The translations under genes were made by a program, and so were the position numbers. This document shows, one piece after another, positions 7,491 through 16,050 of a DNA stretch of 64,000 nucleotides. The notes below the pieces were generated by a model that saw only the letters and a program-made list of their open reading frames with translations, made no database searches and was not told where the DNA came from. Source of the DNA: an uncultured Massilia sp. (GTDB taxonomy: Bacteria; Pseudomonadota; Gammaproteobacteria; Burkholderiales; Burkholderiaceae_D); NCBI RefSeq assembly GCF_913773735.1, contig NZ_CAJYEB010000010.1:1-64000 (forward strand). The letters run 5' to 3'. The stretch's first letter is position 1. Each line of letters starts with the position of its first letter.

Positions 7491-9167
7491 TCAGGCATCC
7501 ATCGCCAGGCCGATCACCAGGCTGCTCCTGAAGCTGGCATTGACCAGTTTGTAGTCGGCCAGCCCCGGCCAGACCGACGCGCCGATGCAGTTCGCGGCGA
7601 ACGTGTCGAACGCCGGGATCTTGTCGTAGTCCATGGCCGTGATCGCCTTCGCGATGCCGATAGCGCCCGAGCCGGCGCCCGCGATCGCGCCCGTCAGGCC
7701 GACGGCCAGGCGGAACTTGGACGAGGTGAAGATGCCGGACTTCTGCACCTGGGCCGCGTCTTCCGGGTCTTCGGCGCCTTCGTCGGCATTGTCGGCGCCG
7801 GCGTCGTTCTCTTCCGCCAGCGCTTCCGGGTTCTCGGCCGCGGCCGTTTCGACTTCCTCGGCGTCCAGCACGATGTTCGCGGTGTTTTCGCCCGCGTCCA
7901 CCGCCACGTCGGCCGCCGCCGACAAGGCCGAACCGATCGCGCTGGCGGCGCACAGCACGCCGGCGACGGCCGCCACGGCGCCCATCACGATCTCGGCGAT
8001 CTGCAGTCCTTCCGAGAGGCTGACGTTGGACGTCACGGTCGGATTGCCGAAGCCCTTGATGTCCGGGATGAAGACGTAATTGCCGTTCTTGGCCTGCACC
8101 GTGCTGTAGGTGAATTTCTGCGTCAGGTTCATGTGCACGGTGACGCCGGGCGACGTCTCGTAGTTGGCGTTGGTGATTTCCAGGTAGATGTAGGTGTCGT
8201 CGGCGCGCAGCGTGAAGTTGTTCTTGGCGATCCGCGGGCTGATCACGCCATGCTCGGTCTGGAAATTGCCCCAGACCAGGTCGTTGACGTTGGTGACCGA
8301 CAGGCCGTCCGTGCTGAAGCCGAAGTCGCTCGCCCTGGAACCCTGGATGGTGGCGACGGCGCCGCCCAGCAGCATGTTCTGCGCCACCATCGATTCGCTG
8401 ATGACGAAGGCGGAGTTGGCGTTGCCCGGCAGGTTGAGCAGGGCGCGCACGTCGACCGCCTGCTGCATGGTCGGCTGGATCGGGTTGTTCTGCACCATCG
8501 CGATCAGCCCGAAGGCGCTGTTCTCGATGCTGCCGTCCTCGGGCGAGGCGACGGCGTACTGGAACGCCGTCGGCTTGATCCACTGGAACCCGTCCTTGTC
8601 GGCGACTTCGTTCAGGTTCATCACCGCGAACACGTGGTTGAACTGGCCGATGCTGGCGTTGAAATAGTTCTTGAAGACGGTGTCCAGCACGTCCTGCAGG
8701 AGCTGGCTGATCACGTCCGGGTAGTGCGACGAGATGATCGACACGGCCGGATCCAGGCCCTTGCCGCTGGTGGCCACCACCAGCGACTGGGCCGTGCCGG
8801 ACGACTTCGCGGTCGGGTCGTTGACGGGATCCTTGGCGGCTACCGTCTGCAGGTTGACCTGGATGACGACCGAGGCGGTGTCCAGGACGCCGCTCTGGCC
8901 GTCGCCGCTCGCCGTGCCGGTCTCGACGATGCACTGCATCTGCACGTCCGGTCCCGAGCCGCCCGGGCACAGCTGCCAGGACTTCCATTTGCCCTGGATG
9001 GTGATGCCGGTGACGTCCTTGAATTCGAAGCTGTCCGGGTAGCTCTTCTGGGCCAGGATGGCCTTGTTCACCACCGGGAACGAAGCGATGTACGCGGTGT
9101 CCCAGCCGAACGTGCTGACGGACGTGTCCGCGGTGTCGAGCGTGCTCGTTTCGGAATAATTCCCCAT
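7491..9167 (-). CDS. P47-like (TULIP-fold) protein with long C-terminal extension
   Basis: 558-residue protein. Its N-terminal region (FGWDTAYIASFPVVNKAI) resembles the start of clostridial P47 (YGWDIVYG...VVNK type), a tubular lipid-binding TULIP-fold protein from botulinum orfX clusters. A segment WKSWQLCPGGSG matches the WQIVPGGGG of the neighbouring paralogue. Unlike P47 it adds about 150 residues with two Ala/Gly-rich hydrophobic stretches flanking a very acidic linker (about residues 430-475), so membrane association is possible. No signal peptide is seen. AGGAGA lies 7 nt before the ATG. It is last in the minus-strand operon, 66 bp after its paralogue. Family membership is by recall of motifs; the function is unknown. 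Confidence 0.7.
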   Translation of the reverse strand: MGNYSETSTLDTADTSVSTFGWDTAYIASFPVVNKAILAQKSYPDSFEFKDVTGITIQGKWKSWQLCPGGSGPDVQMQCIVETGTASGDGQSGVLDTASVVIQVNLQTVAAKDPVNDPTAKSSGTAQSLVVATSGKGLDPAVSIISSHYPDVISQLLQDVLDTVFKNYFNASIGQFNHVFAVMNLNEVADKDGFQWIKPTAFQYAVASPEDGSIENSAFGLIAMVQNNPIQPTMQQAVDVRALLNLPGNANSAFVISESMVAQNMLLGGAVATIQGSRASDFGFSTDGLSVTNVNDLVWGNFQTEHGVISPRIAKNNFTLRADDTYIYLEITNANYETSPGVTVHMNLTQKFTYSTVQAKNGNYVFIPDIKGFGNPTVTSNVSLSEGLQIAEIVMGAVAAVAGVLCAASAIGSALSAAADVAVDAGENTANIVLDAEEVETAAAENPEALAEENDAGADNADEGAEDPEDAAQVQKSGIFTSSKFRLAVGLTGAIAGAGSGAIGIAKAITAMDYDKIPAFDTFAANCIGASVWPGLADYKLVNASFRSSLVIGLAMDA

Positions 9168-9233
9168 CTTGTTCTCCTGTCGGTATGCGGATGACGTAGT
9201 TGGATGATGTGTGCGGATGCGGTGCGGCCGCGC

Positions 9234-10553
9234 TCAGGCGAGGCTGCCCTGCATGTACACGTTGTCGGCGAGCCCGCCGGCGTCCACGGTGATGCCGCCC
9301 TGGCCGTTCCAGCTGACCAGGCCGGGCGCCACCATGCCGAGCGCACGCGCGGTCTTGGCGTCGGTCACGTTGCCGGCCGAGTTTTCGATGGCCAGGCTGA
9401 CCGCCTCGATCACCACGTTCATGATGCCCAGCGTTAAACCGCCGATCACTTTTTCCCAGCATGGGATGTGCGAGTCCTGCGTGGTCGCCATGTGCGGATC
9501 GTTCTGGAACGTCAGCGTGCGGGTGCCCGGATCGAAGACCGCGGGATTGTTCGACGTGACGGAGTTCGTGACGTAGGCCTGGCTCAGGCCGGTGATGTCG
9601 GTGGTGGTCGCCACATAGCAGCGCATGGACGCGTCGTCGATCTCGTAGCGCAGGTCGGTGACTTGCGGCGTGTAGTCGATCAGGCCGACCCGTACCGCAT
9701 CCAGGCTGAAGCCTTCCGCCAGGCCGATCGTATTGTCCTGGTTCAGGCGCAGGTCGACTGGCTGGCAATTGCCCCGGAACGCCGCCGGCAAGGACGGCAG
9801 GATCACGTTGCGCATGAAGGACCTGGCCGACAGCACGAAGCCGAAATCCTTGCCTTGCAGCAGGCGCGTGTCGAAGTCGCGCGGCAGCGCGTCCGTCGGG
9901 CTATTGTCGAGCACGCCCAGGATGGCGATGCCGCCCAGCGTGTCGTCGTCGTGTTCCTGGTACGCATAGGCGCACGAGACGGGCGTCAGCCAGTCGGCGT
10001 TCTGGCCGGTAGGCACCGGCAGCACGTCGGCGAACACGAAGCCGAGCTGCGCCGCATTCGCGACGAATACCCGGCCCAGGCCGGTCGCCAGCAGCGCGGC
10101 GCCCAGGGCGGCTTCTTCCCGTTGCGCTTCGGGCAGCTTGTTCAGCGTTCCCGAGATGTCGGGGCTGACGACCGTCACGGCGCCCGGCGTCGTGTCGCCT
10201 TTCTGCTTGCCTGCAGTCGTGCAGTTGAAGACCAGCGAGCGCATGATCGCCTGGCTCTTGCCTTTCGGCAGGGCCAACTGCATCTGCACCAGCGGCACCG
10301 CGCCGTCGAGCGGGATGGTCGCGTTGTCGATGGTCTTGAACAGCGCCGTGCCGTGCACGATCGGCGTCACGAACTGGAGCAGGGCGCCGCCACCGCCCGG
10401 CACGATCTGCCAGGGACCGAAGGTGCCCGTCAGCCTGACGACGGCATCCTCGTAGTCGAATGAGGTGATGAGCTTGTCAGCTTCCTGCACCAGTCGCTTG
10501 TTGATGTAGTTCCCGGAACTGGCGTAGACCACGTCCCAGCCATAATTGTCCAT
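9234..10553 (-). CDS. P47-like (TULIP-fold) protein
   Basis: 439-residue protein, close to the size of clostridial P47. It starts MDNYGWDVVYASSGNYINKR and contains WQIVPGGGG, VFNCTTAGKQ, TTPGAVTVVSPDI, CAYAYQEHDDD and LSARSFMRNVILPSLP, all in an order I recall from P47. TULIP proteins bind lipids, and P47/OrfX proteins accompany botulinum neurotoxin or insecticidal toxins in clostridia. Here no neurotoxin gene is adjacent. The start is set by AAGGG about 8 nt before the ATG; a longer upstream frame is poor. It probably works with the downstream paralogue and the upstream DUF1842-like protein. Confidence 0.75.
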   Translation of the reverse strand: MDNYGWDVVYASSGNYINKRLVQEADKLITSFDYEDAVVRLTGTFGPWQIVPGGGGALLQFVTPIVHGTALFKTIDNATIPLDGAVPLVQMQLALPKGKSQAIMRSLVFNCTTAGKQKGDTTPGAVTVVSPDISGTLNKLPEAQREEAALGAALLATGLGRVFVANAAQLGFVFADVLPVPTGQNADWLTPVSCAYAYQEHDDDTLGGIAILGVLDNSPTDALPRDFDTRLLQGKDFGFVLSARSFMRNVILPSLPAAFRGNCQPVDLRLNQDNTIGLAEGFSLDAVRVGLIDYTPQVTDLRYEIDDASMRCYVATTTDITGLSQAYVTNSVTSNNPAVFDPGTRTLTFQNDPHMATTQDSHIPCWEKVIGGLTLGIMNVVIEAVSLAIENSAGNVTDAKTARALGMVAPGLVSWNGQGGITVDAGGLADNVYMQGSLA

Positions 10554-10650
10554 GTCGCGCCCTTCGATGTGTGGGTTGGGACCTCGCTGCCGTCGATGCC
10601 GGCGTGCGGATGCGGACGTGCCGGCGGCGCGCCCGCATCGCGCCACCGCC

Positions 10651-11034
10651 TTACTGGCTGATCATCTTGAGCGGCACGTGGTCGACGTGGACGTTGGCAT
10701 AGCTGAAGCCGCCGGTGCCGGTCCAGTCCTTGGTGATGGCGAGGTGGGCCTCGAACGGGATCTCGATGGGCATCGGGCCGTCCGCATGGATCATGCCGGT
10801 CAGCGCGGCCACCTGCGTGACCTCGCCCAGGCCGGTCGAAAACATGGTGCCCTGCACCGGACCGCTGTAGTTGCCGCCCTGCGTGGCCTGGGTGATCTCG
10901 ACGTAGCCGGTGATCTTGCGGCTGGCCGGCGTGACGACCAGCGCGAGGCTGGCCACCGGCGCGCCGGGCAGGCCGACGTTGCCGAGCACGCATTTCACCA
11001 GATAGGCACTTGCAATCGCATTTTGGTTGGACAT
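10651..11034 (-). CDS. DUF1842-like small protein
   Basis: 127-residue, beta-rich protein (MSNQNAIASAYLVKCVLGNV...). The pattern LPGAPVASLALVVTPASRKI, followed by ITQATQGG, resembles the DUF1842 family of uncharacterised bacterial proteins. There is no signal peptide. GGGGAA lies upstream of the ATG. The gene sits between a terminator-preceded small gene and the P47-like genes, in the same orientation and 97 bp from the first of them, so a shared function with the TULIP proteins is likely. The family assignment is from memory of its motif and should be treated as tentative. Confidence 0.6.
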   Translation of the reverse strand: MSNQNAIASAYLVKCVLGNVGLPGAPVASLALVVTPASRKITGYVEITQATQGGNYSGPVQGTMFSTGLGEVTQVAALTGMIHADGPMPIEIPFEAHLAITKDWTGTGGFSYANVHVDHVPLKMISQ

Positions 11035-11249
11035 GGTGTTCCCCAGTGTGGATGAATGATCCCTACTCGTATGGCTTTTCGGGTGACCGCCCCGGGCTTG
11101 CCGTCGATGGATGCCGACCGGCAACCGGCGGAAGCCACTGTAGGGGAACGGCCGGCCGAAAGCCTTCCGCTTTCCTTTCGGACGCCAAGTCGATGTTTTT
11201 ATGGGGAAAGTCTTCCGGACGGGAAGGTTGCGGGAAGGTCGTGGACGAC

Positions 11250-11274
11250 AAAAAAGGCCGCAAGTTTGCGGCCT
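11250..11274 (-). terminator. Terminator inside the regulator/P47-like gene cluster
   Basis: Read on the minus strand, aggccgca, a 4-nt loop and tgcggcct are followed by a run of T (plus-strand A run 11250-11255). It sits 35 bp after the small gene that follows the regulator. It would separate the regulator transcript from the DUF1842/P47-like genes unless read through. Confidence 0.85.
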
Positions 11275-11308
11275 GTCAAAGCGGGCGCCGGGGCGCCGTG
11301 CTTGGAGT

Positions 11309-11701
11309 TCAGGGGATATTGCCTTCCTGCGGATCGAAGCGGACCGTCGCGCCCGTGATCATGTTCTTGTAGACGATGTAGAAGTTGAAGCGCTCCGGCG
11401 TCACCGGCGTGCGGAACAGCGTCATGATCGACAGGTCGTCCGGGCCGGCGATCGTGTCCAGCGCCGGCGCGCCGGCCGGGTTCGGCTCGGTGCCGACGAT
11501 CGTCCAGCCGTTGCGGGTCGCCGCGTAATCGAGGAGGAACAGCGTATTGGTGTCTTCTTTCTGGTACAGGTCGCACGTGGCGCTGGCGCTGCGGGTCAGG
11601 CCGTCGTTCGGCGACCAGTAGCTGTAGGCGACCTGCGCATCGTTCTCGTGGCGGCCGGAGAGCGAAATCGTCACGGTACGTTGTGCAATTGCATATTCCA
11701 T
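11309..11701 (-). CDS. Unknown 130-residue beta-rich protein
   Basis: I do not recognise this protein. It starts MEYAIAQRTVTISLSGRHEN, has no signal peptide or membrane segment, and looks beta-rich with aromatic residues (AYSYWSPNDG, FNFYIVYKNM). It ends RFDPQEGNIP. AAGGGA lies before the ATG. Its first 31 bp overlap the 3' end of the upstream regulator gene in another frame, so the two are translationally coupled, and a terminator follows directly. It may be a ligand, partner or antagonist of the regulator; that is only an inference from the coupling. Confidence 0.7.
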   Translation of the reverse strand: MEYAIAQRTVTISLSGRHENDAQVAYSYWSPNDGLTRSASATCDLYQKEDTNTLFLLDYAATRNGWTIVGTEPNPAGAPALDTIAGPDDLSIMTLFRTPVTPERFNFYIVYKNMITGATVRFDPQEGNIP

Positions 11702-14700
11702 GATGTTCCCTTCGTAATGGTGGTGGGTGACAGGGACTGCATGAACGCCGAGTCCCGGTAGCCGGCGTGCTGCAGGCGTGCGATCGCGGTGCCGGCGGCC
11801 GCGTCGGTTCCCAGGCAACGGTGGATGCGTACCCAGGGCGCCAGGATGTGGAAATCGTGCGAAGCCGCCGCGATGTCTTCGAGCAGGCCGGCGGCACGGG
11901 CGCAGGCGCTGCGCTGCGCGGCGGCATCGTGGGCCGCCGCGCCGGCCTGCGCCGCGACCAGCAGGGCCTCGGCCGTGGCCAGGCGCAGCGTGCGGTTGTC
12001 CGGATCGCGCCGGTACAGGGCGTCCAGCGCTTGCAGCGCCGCGTCCGCCCGGCGCCGCGCGTCGTCGACCCGGCCGTCGCGCAGCAGCGCCGCCGCCAGG
12101 CGCAGGCCGGCCAGGCCAGCGCGCCGCGCCCAGGTGGCATTGTGCGGATCCGCCTGCACCAGGGCGGCCAGGCGCGCGTGGATGCCGGCCAGGCGCGCGG
12201 CGGGACCGGCCGTCCCGCCCACCGGTGCGCCGCTCGTTTCGTTATCCGGGCCGCCGGCGCGGGCCAGCACCGACTGCTCTTCCATCTCGATGGACGCGAG
12301 TTCACCCTGCCATGCGAGGTTGAGCCTGTCCTGCTCGACCAGCGTCGCCGCCAGCCGCCGCGCCTGCCGGTAGTCGTCCAGCGCCTGCCCGTCCTCGCCC
12401 TGGGCCAGGCGGATGGCGCCGCGATGCTGCAGCGCCCGGACCTCGCGGTTGACCCACAGCGCATCGCCCGGCGCGGCCGCGCGCAGGCGCCGTACGATCG
12501 CCATCTCCTGGGCATAATGGCCGGCGGCGGCGCCCAGTTCGCCCAGGGCTTCCTTGGCCGAGCCCAGCCAGGAATAGCTGTCGGCCAGCTCCGCCGCCAG
12601 CATGCGCGAGTCCGGCTGCCGGGCCAGCGCGCGGCGCTTGAGGGCGATCGATTCCGCGAACTCGGCGGCGGCGCGGGCGGGATCGCCGCGCGTCGCCGCC
12701 AGCGAACCCAGGTTGTTGCGCGCATAGGATTGCTCGATCCAGCACTCGACGTCGTCCGGCCGCAGCCGCTGCAGGGCGTCGCTGTACTGCTTGTACTGGC
12801 GCCACCACGCTTCGGCCCGGGCGAGGTCGTTCTGGTCCTTGCCCAGCTGTCCCAGCCAGTAGACGGCGGCGCCCAGCGGTTTCAGCACGTCGGCGTCCCG
12901 CGGCGCGGCGGCGTACCGGCGCGCCAGGATCGCGTGGGCGGCGCCGAAGGCCTCGGCCGCGGCGCGCGAGTCGCCGCGCGCGCGCCGCACCTCGCCGATG
13001 ACCAGCAGGGCGCGCGCGCGCTGGGTCGGCCCGGCGCCGCCGGCCTCGCCGGCACCGGGCGAGCCCAGGTAGTCCAGGGCCCTGGCGCTGACGCCGTCCA
13101 GCAGGTCGAGCCGGCCCAGCGGCCGCAGCCGGTCGGCGAAATCGCCCAGCATATATCCCACCAGGCCCTCCGCTTCGACGCGCCGTCGTTCGGCCAGCCG
13201 GCGCGCGTCGTTGGCGCTGATGCCCAGCGCGGCCGCCAGCAGCGCCAGCAGCACGATGGCCGCCATGGCCAGCATGCGCAGGCGCTCGCGCCGGCGCGCG
13301 CGGCGCGCCGACAGGTCGATGAACTGCGCCTCGTCGTCGGACAGCGTGAAGGCAACGTCGTCGCGCAGCGCCCGGGCGGCCTCGAGCTGCCTGCCGCTGG
13401 GCAGCAGCAGGTCGGGGGAGCGCCCTTCGCCTGCCCAGCGCTGCGCGAGCTGGGCCAGGCGGGCGCGCTCGAGCAGGGCGCCCTTGTGCTCGTCGATCCA
13501 GGCGCGCATGCGCGGCCAGCGCCGCAGCAGCGCCTCGTGGGCGATGCCGAAGCCGGCCACGCCGCCCACCAGGTCGCTGACGAACAGCCGCGCCGCGACC
13601 AGCGCTTCGACCACCCGGCGCTCGGCCTCGTCGCGCAGCGAGGACCAGGGCGCGCGCCGGCCGGTCGCGGTCTCCTCGTTGGGGGCCAGCACGACCACCA
13701 GCGACATCACGCGGGCCAGCGCCGCCTTCTCGGCCGCGCCGAACTGCGCCACGGTCTGCTCGGCGCGCTGGGCGATGGCGCCCTCGACCCCGCCGAGCTG
13801 GACGTAGGCGTCAAAGCCGAGTTCGCCGTCCGCGCTGCGCATCCGGTACAGCTCCTGCAGGCAGTACTGCAGCAGCGGCAGCACGTCGGGACGCGCGGCG
13901 GCGCTGTCGCACAGGACGTCGTCCAGGCGCGCATGCGTGTGCGGATCGGTGCCGAAGCGCAGCCCGGCGGCGGCGGCCGGCAGGCGTATGATCCGGGCGA
14001 TGTCGGCGAAGCCGGGCGGCCCAAGGTCGAAATGCGCCCCGGCGGGTTTGCCGCGCATCAGTACGGGATGCCGGGCGATGTGCGGGTAGAAGTCGTTGCG
14101 GCAACCGATGACGACCAGCATCGCCCGGCTGGCGGCGAGGTGCTCGACCAGCACCAGCAGCGCATCGCGCTCCGCGGCCGACATCCGTCCGGCGGCGAAC
14201 ACGGCCTCGAAGTGGTCGATGAACAGCCCGAAGCGCCGCGGGGCCGCGTCCGGCGGCGCGCCATCCCGCGGCGGCGCGGGCAGGCAGGCTTCGAGCTGGC
14301 GTACGACCTCGTGCGGCCGGTGCTCCAGCCATTCCCCGAGGGCGACCGCGCTGGCGCCGGGGAAGACGCAGGCATCGTCGTGTTCGAGGTCGAGCAGGGC
14401 GCTGGCGAGCGCGGTGAACACGCCCTGCTCGCCGTGTTCGGCGATGTCGAAGGTCGTCGCCGACAGCAGCGCCAGGCCCGCGCCGGCATGGGCGCCCAGG
14501 GCCGGGAGCAGGCCGGCGCGCACCAGCGAGCTCTTGCCCGATCCGCTGGGGCCGAGCACGAGCGCCAGCGCGAACCCGGCCCGCACCTGGGCCTCGACCG
14601 CGGCGACCAGGCGCCGGCGCGCCTCGTCGCGGCCGAAGAACACCCGGGCATGTTCCTCGTCGAAGGCATGCAGGCCGCGAAACGGCGAACCGTCACCCCA

Positions 14701-15045
14701 CGAGGGCAGGGCGGGCGCCGCGTCGCGATCGAAGTCGACGGCGGCCAGCGTGCGGTAGCCGCGCTTGCGCACCGTCTCGATGTAGACCGGGGCCGTCGGC
14801 GTGTCGCCGAGGATGCGGCGCAGCTGGGTCAGCGTCTTGTGCAGCGGGTTGTCGCCATAGACGTGGGTGCGCCAGCACTTGCTCAGCAATTCTTCCGCGC
14901 TGACGATGTTCCCGGCCGCCTGGCACAGCACGACCAGCACATCCATCGCCCGCGGCTCCATCTGGCGGCGCTCGCCCGCCCGCTCCACGCTGTTCGTCGG
15001 CGGATCGACCTGCCAGGCGCCGAAACGGAATCGTCCTGTCTTCAT
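11671..15045 (-). CDS. Membrane-anchored winged-helix / STAND-type NTPase / TPR regulator
   Basis: 1124-residue regulator. Residues 1-102 form an OmpR/CadC-type winged-helix DNA-binding domain (QMEPRAMDVLVVLCQAAGN, ETVRKRGYRTL). Next comes a STAND-like NTPase domain with P-loop GPSGSGKSS (from residue 165) and a Walker B-like LFIDHFEAVF near residue 275. A single hydrophobic helix follows at about 587-607, then an Ala-rich TPR-like helical array to the C-terminus. This layout suggests an inner-membrane sensor with a cytoplasmic DNA-binding/NTPase part and a periplasmic helical sensor. It heads the P47-like cluster and probably controls it. A perfect AT-rich palindrome lies in its promoter region. 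The ligand is unknown. Confidence 0.8.
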   Translation of the reverse strand: MKTGRFRFGAWQVDPPTNSVERAGERRQMEPRAMDVLVVLCQAAGNIVSAEELLSKCWRTHVYGDNPLHKTLTQLRRILGDTPTAPVYIETVRKRGYRTLAAVDFDRDAAPALPSWGDGSPFRGLHAFDEEHARVFFGRDEARRRLVAAVEAQVRAGFALALVLGPSGSGKSSLVRAGLLPALGAHAGAGLALLSATTFDIAEHGEQGVFTALASALLDLEHDDACVFPGASAVALGEWLEHRPHEVVRQLEACLPAPPRDGAPPDAAPRRFGLFIDHFEAVFAAGRMSAAERDALLVLVEHLAASRAMLVVIGCRNDFYPHIARHPVLMRGKPAGAHFDLGPPGFADIARIIRLPAAAAGLRFGTDPHTHARLDDVLCDSAAARPDVLPLLQYCLQELYRMRSADGELGFDAYVQLGGVEGAIAQRAEQTVAQFGAAEKAALARVMSLVVVLAPNEETATGRRAPWSSLRDEAERRVVEALVAARLFVSDLVGGVAGFGIAHEALLRRWPRMRAWIDEHKGALLERARLAQLAQRWAGEGRSPDLLLPSGRQLEAARALRDDVAFTLSDDEAQFIDLSARRARRRERLRMLAMAAIVLLALLAAALGISANDARRLAERRRVEAEGLVGYMLGDFADRLRPLGRLDLLDGVSARALDYLGSPGAGEAGGAGPTQRARALLVIGEVRRARGDSRAAAEAFGAAHAILARRYAAAPRDADVLKPLGAAVYWLGQLGKDQNDLARAEAWWRQYKQYSDALQRLRPDDVECWIEQSYARNNLGSLAATRGDPARAAAEFAESIALKRRALARQPDSRMLAAELADSYSWLGSAKEALGELGAAAGHYAQEMAIVRRLRAAAPGDALWVNREVRALQHRGAIRLAQGEDGQALDDYRQARRLAATLVEQDRLNLAWQGELASIEMEEQSVLARAGGPDNETSGAPVGGTAGPAARLAGIHARLAALVQADPHNATWARRAGLAGLRLAAALLRDGRVDDARRRADAALQALDALYRRDPDNRTLRLATAEALLVAAQAGAAAHDAAAQRSACARAAGLLEDIAAASHDFHILAPWVRIHRCLGTDAAAGTAIARLQHAGYRDSAFMQSLSPTTITKGTSWNMQLHNVP

Positions 15046-15088
15046 GCGGAGCGGGCTCGCGGTGGTTGGATGTCAGAAGGATAACGTC

Positions 15089-15112
15089 TTTATATGATAT
15101 ATTGCATATAAA
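15089..15112 (-). promoter_or_regulatory. AT-rich perfect palindrome in the regulator promoter (candidate operator)
   Basis: TTTATATG (15089-15096) and its complement CATATAAA (15105-15112), with an 8-nt spacer, lie 44-67 bp upstream of the regulator start. A second palindrome, ACAATTGT, abuts it at 15112-15119. The setting is strikingly AT-rich within GC-rich DNA. It could be an autoregulatory binding site for the winged-helix domain, or the core promoter itself. The symmetry is seen; the binding is inferred. Confidence 0.5.
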
Positions 15113-15251
15113 CAATTGTGGAAAAAATATTGAGTTGCGCCAGTTTTCGGCTTCCGCGGCGCATGCGTGCCGTCGTACAGGAATGATACCCCTTGGAAAT
15201 TGGCAAAATCCTATCCAATGTTCACCGCGTGCGGTGGCGGGGCCGGAAATG

Positions 15252-15279
15252 AAAAAACCCGCGCGATGGCGGGTTTTTT
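15252..15279 (-). terminator. Bidirectional terminator, probably the original ssrA terminator
   Basis: aaaaaacccgc / gcgggtttttt with a 6-nt loop is symmetrical, so it can stop transcripts from either side. It lies 28 bp beyond the island-side att repeat. In the pre-insertion chromosome it would have stood directly after the 3' end of ssrA, so it is best read as the ancestral tmRNA terminator. Confidence 0.8.
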
Positions 15280-15306
15280 GGGGCCGTGTGTCCGGCCCGG
15301 AGAATC

Positions 15307-15322
15307 TTGGTGGAGGCGGAGG
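15307..15322. repeat. attachment site copy, distal end of the ssrA island
   Basis: TTGGTGGAGGCGGAGG is an exact 16-bp copy of the end of ssrA found at 25630-25645, in the same orientation. It corresponds to the 3' CCA end and acceptor/T-arm side of tmRNA, the usual target of P4-type integrases. Confidence 0.85.
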
Positions 15323-15386
15323 CTATTGAACAATGGGCGGAAAGGCGCTGTTCATGCGGCTCTTAGAATTTTTCGGTCCGCATATA

Positions 15387-15414
15387 CCGTCATAAGTACC
15401 GCCAAAAATGTGAG
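15387..15414. repeat. Integrase arm-type repeat, distal end
   Basis: A 28-bp sequence starting ccgtcataagtaccgcc and ending with aatgtgag matches 25 of 28 positions of 25501-25528 near the other att site, in the same orientation. It lies 64 bp inside the distal att copy. Paired CCGTCA and ACCG(T/C)CA units fit arm-type binding sites for the integrase or its partner; this role is inferred. Confidence 0.6.
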
Positions 15415-15720
15415 CCGTTTGATCGGATCTATCGATCTGAAGAGCTACTGCTCCCTCAAGTCAGCAGTGCCATATTCTCATACGGTCGATTCGCTCGAGG
15501 GATGAAATGTTGTCGATGCGCAACTCCGACACTTGCTTTTCCTCGATTCTCGAATGACTGATTCCTCTCCAATTATTGCTTTAATTCCAATAATAAATTA
15601 ACTAACAACCCCCTTAGACGGAGGCCGTGACTAGAGAATTTGCCGGGTCCGAACTACCCTTGACTGGATAAGTCGCGGGAAGTACCTAATCCGGGGAGGG
15701 AGGGACGTCCCTTTTTTTAT

Positions 15721-15834
15721 GGTGGCACCGGTGGCAAATTAAAATTTTCTCGTAAGTATTTGATTAAAAGAGGGAAATCCGCCACCACAATTTGCCACCG
15801 ATTGTCTCCAAAACTTGGTGGCACCGGTGGCAAA
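15721..15834. repeat. GGTGGCA iteron cluster, left
   Basis: The 18-bp unit GGTGGCACCGGTGGCAAA occurs exactly twice (15721-15738 and 15817-15834), with inverted TGCCACC at 15793-15799 and a partial unit at 15781. The DNA between is AT-rich. A similar cluster lies at 24002-24113. Repeated heptamers beside a remnant primase gene suggest a replication origin of the satellite type. Confidence 0.65.
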
Positions 15835-16050
15835 CATCTTTTTCGGTTATTTTCTTGGTAAATTTGCAATCGAATAGCTGATTTTGCGCGCGCTTTGGGC
15901 TCTCTCCGCGCCGCCCTCCGCGCCCCCGCCTCAAACGTCCAACGATACAATTTTGGGACTGAATCGATAACCACGCTTGTTGCCGATCCCGGGCAAGCGC
16001 CCGCTTCGATCCGGCTGCACAATTGCTTTCTCTTGGCCAGGAATGAGCAG

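Noticed and set aside
11767..15084. 1105-codon plus-strand frame opposite the STAND regulator
   Set aside because: Composition is that of a codon-position shadow; the minus strand has clear winged-helix, P-loop and TPR-like features.
15308..15330. A tRNA or second tmRNA gene at the island's distal end
   Set aside because: Only the last 15 nt of tmRNA are duplicated; no 5' half or tag sequence is present.
15066..15505. Short frames around the island's distal end
   Set aside because: They run through the ancestral terminator, the att copy and arm repeats, have no ribosome-binding site and no recognisable sequence.
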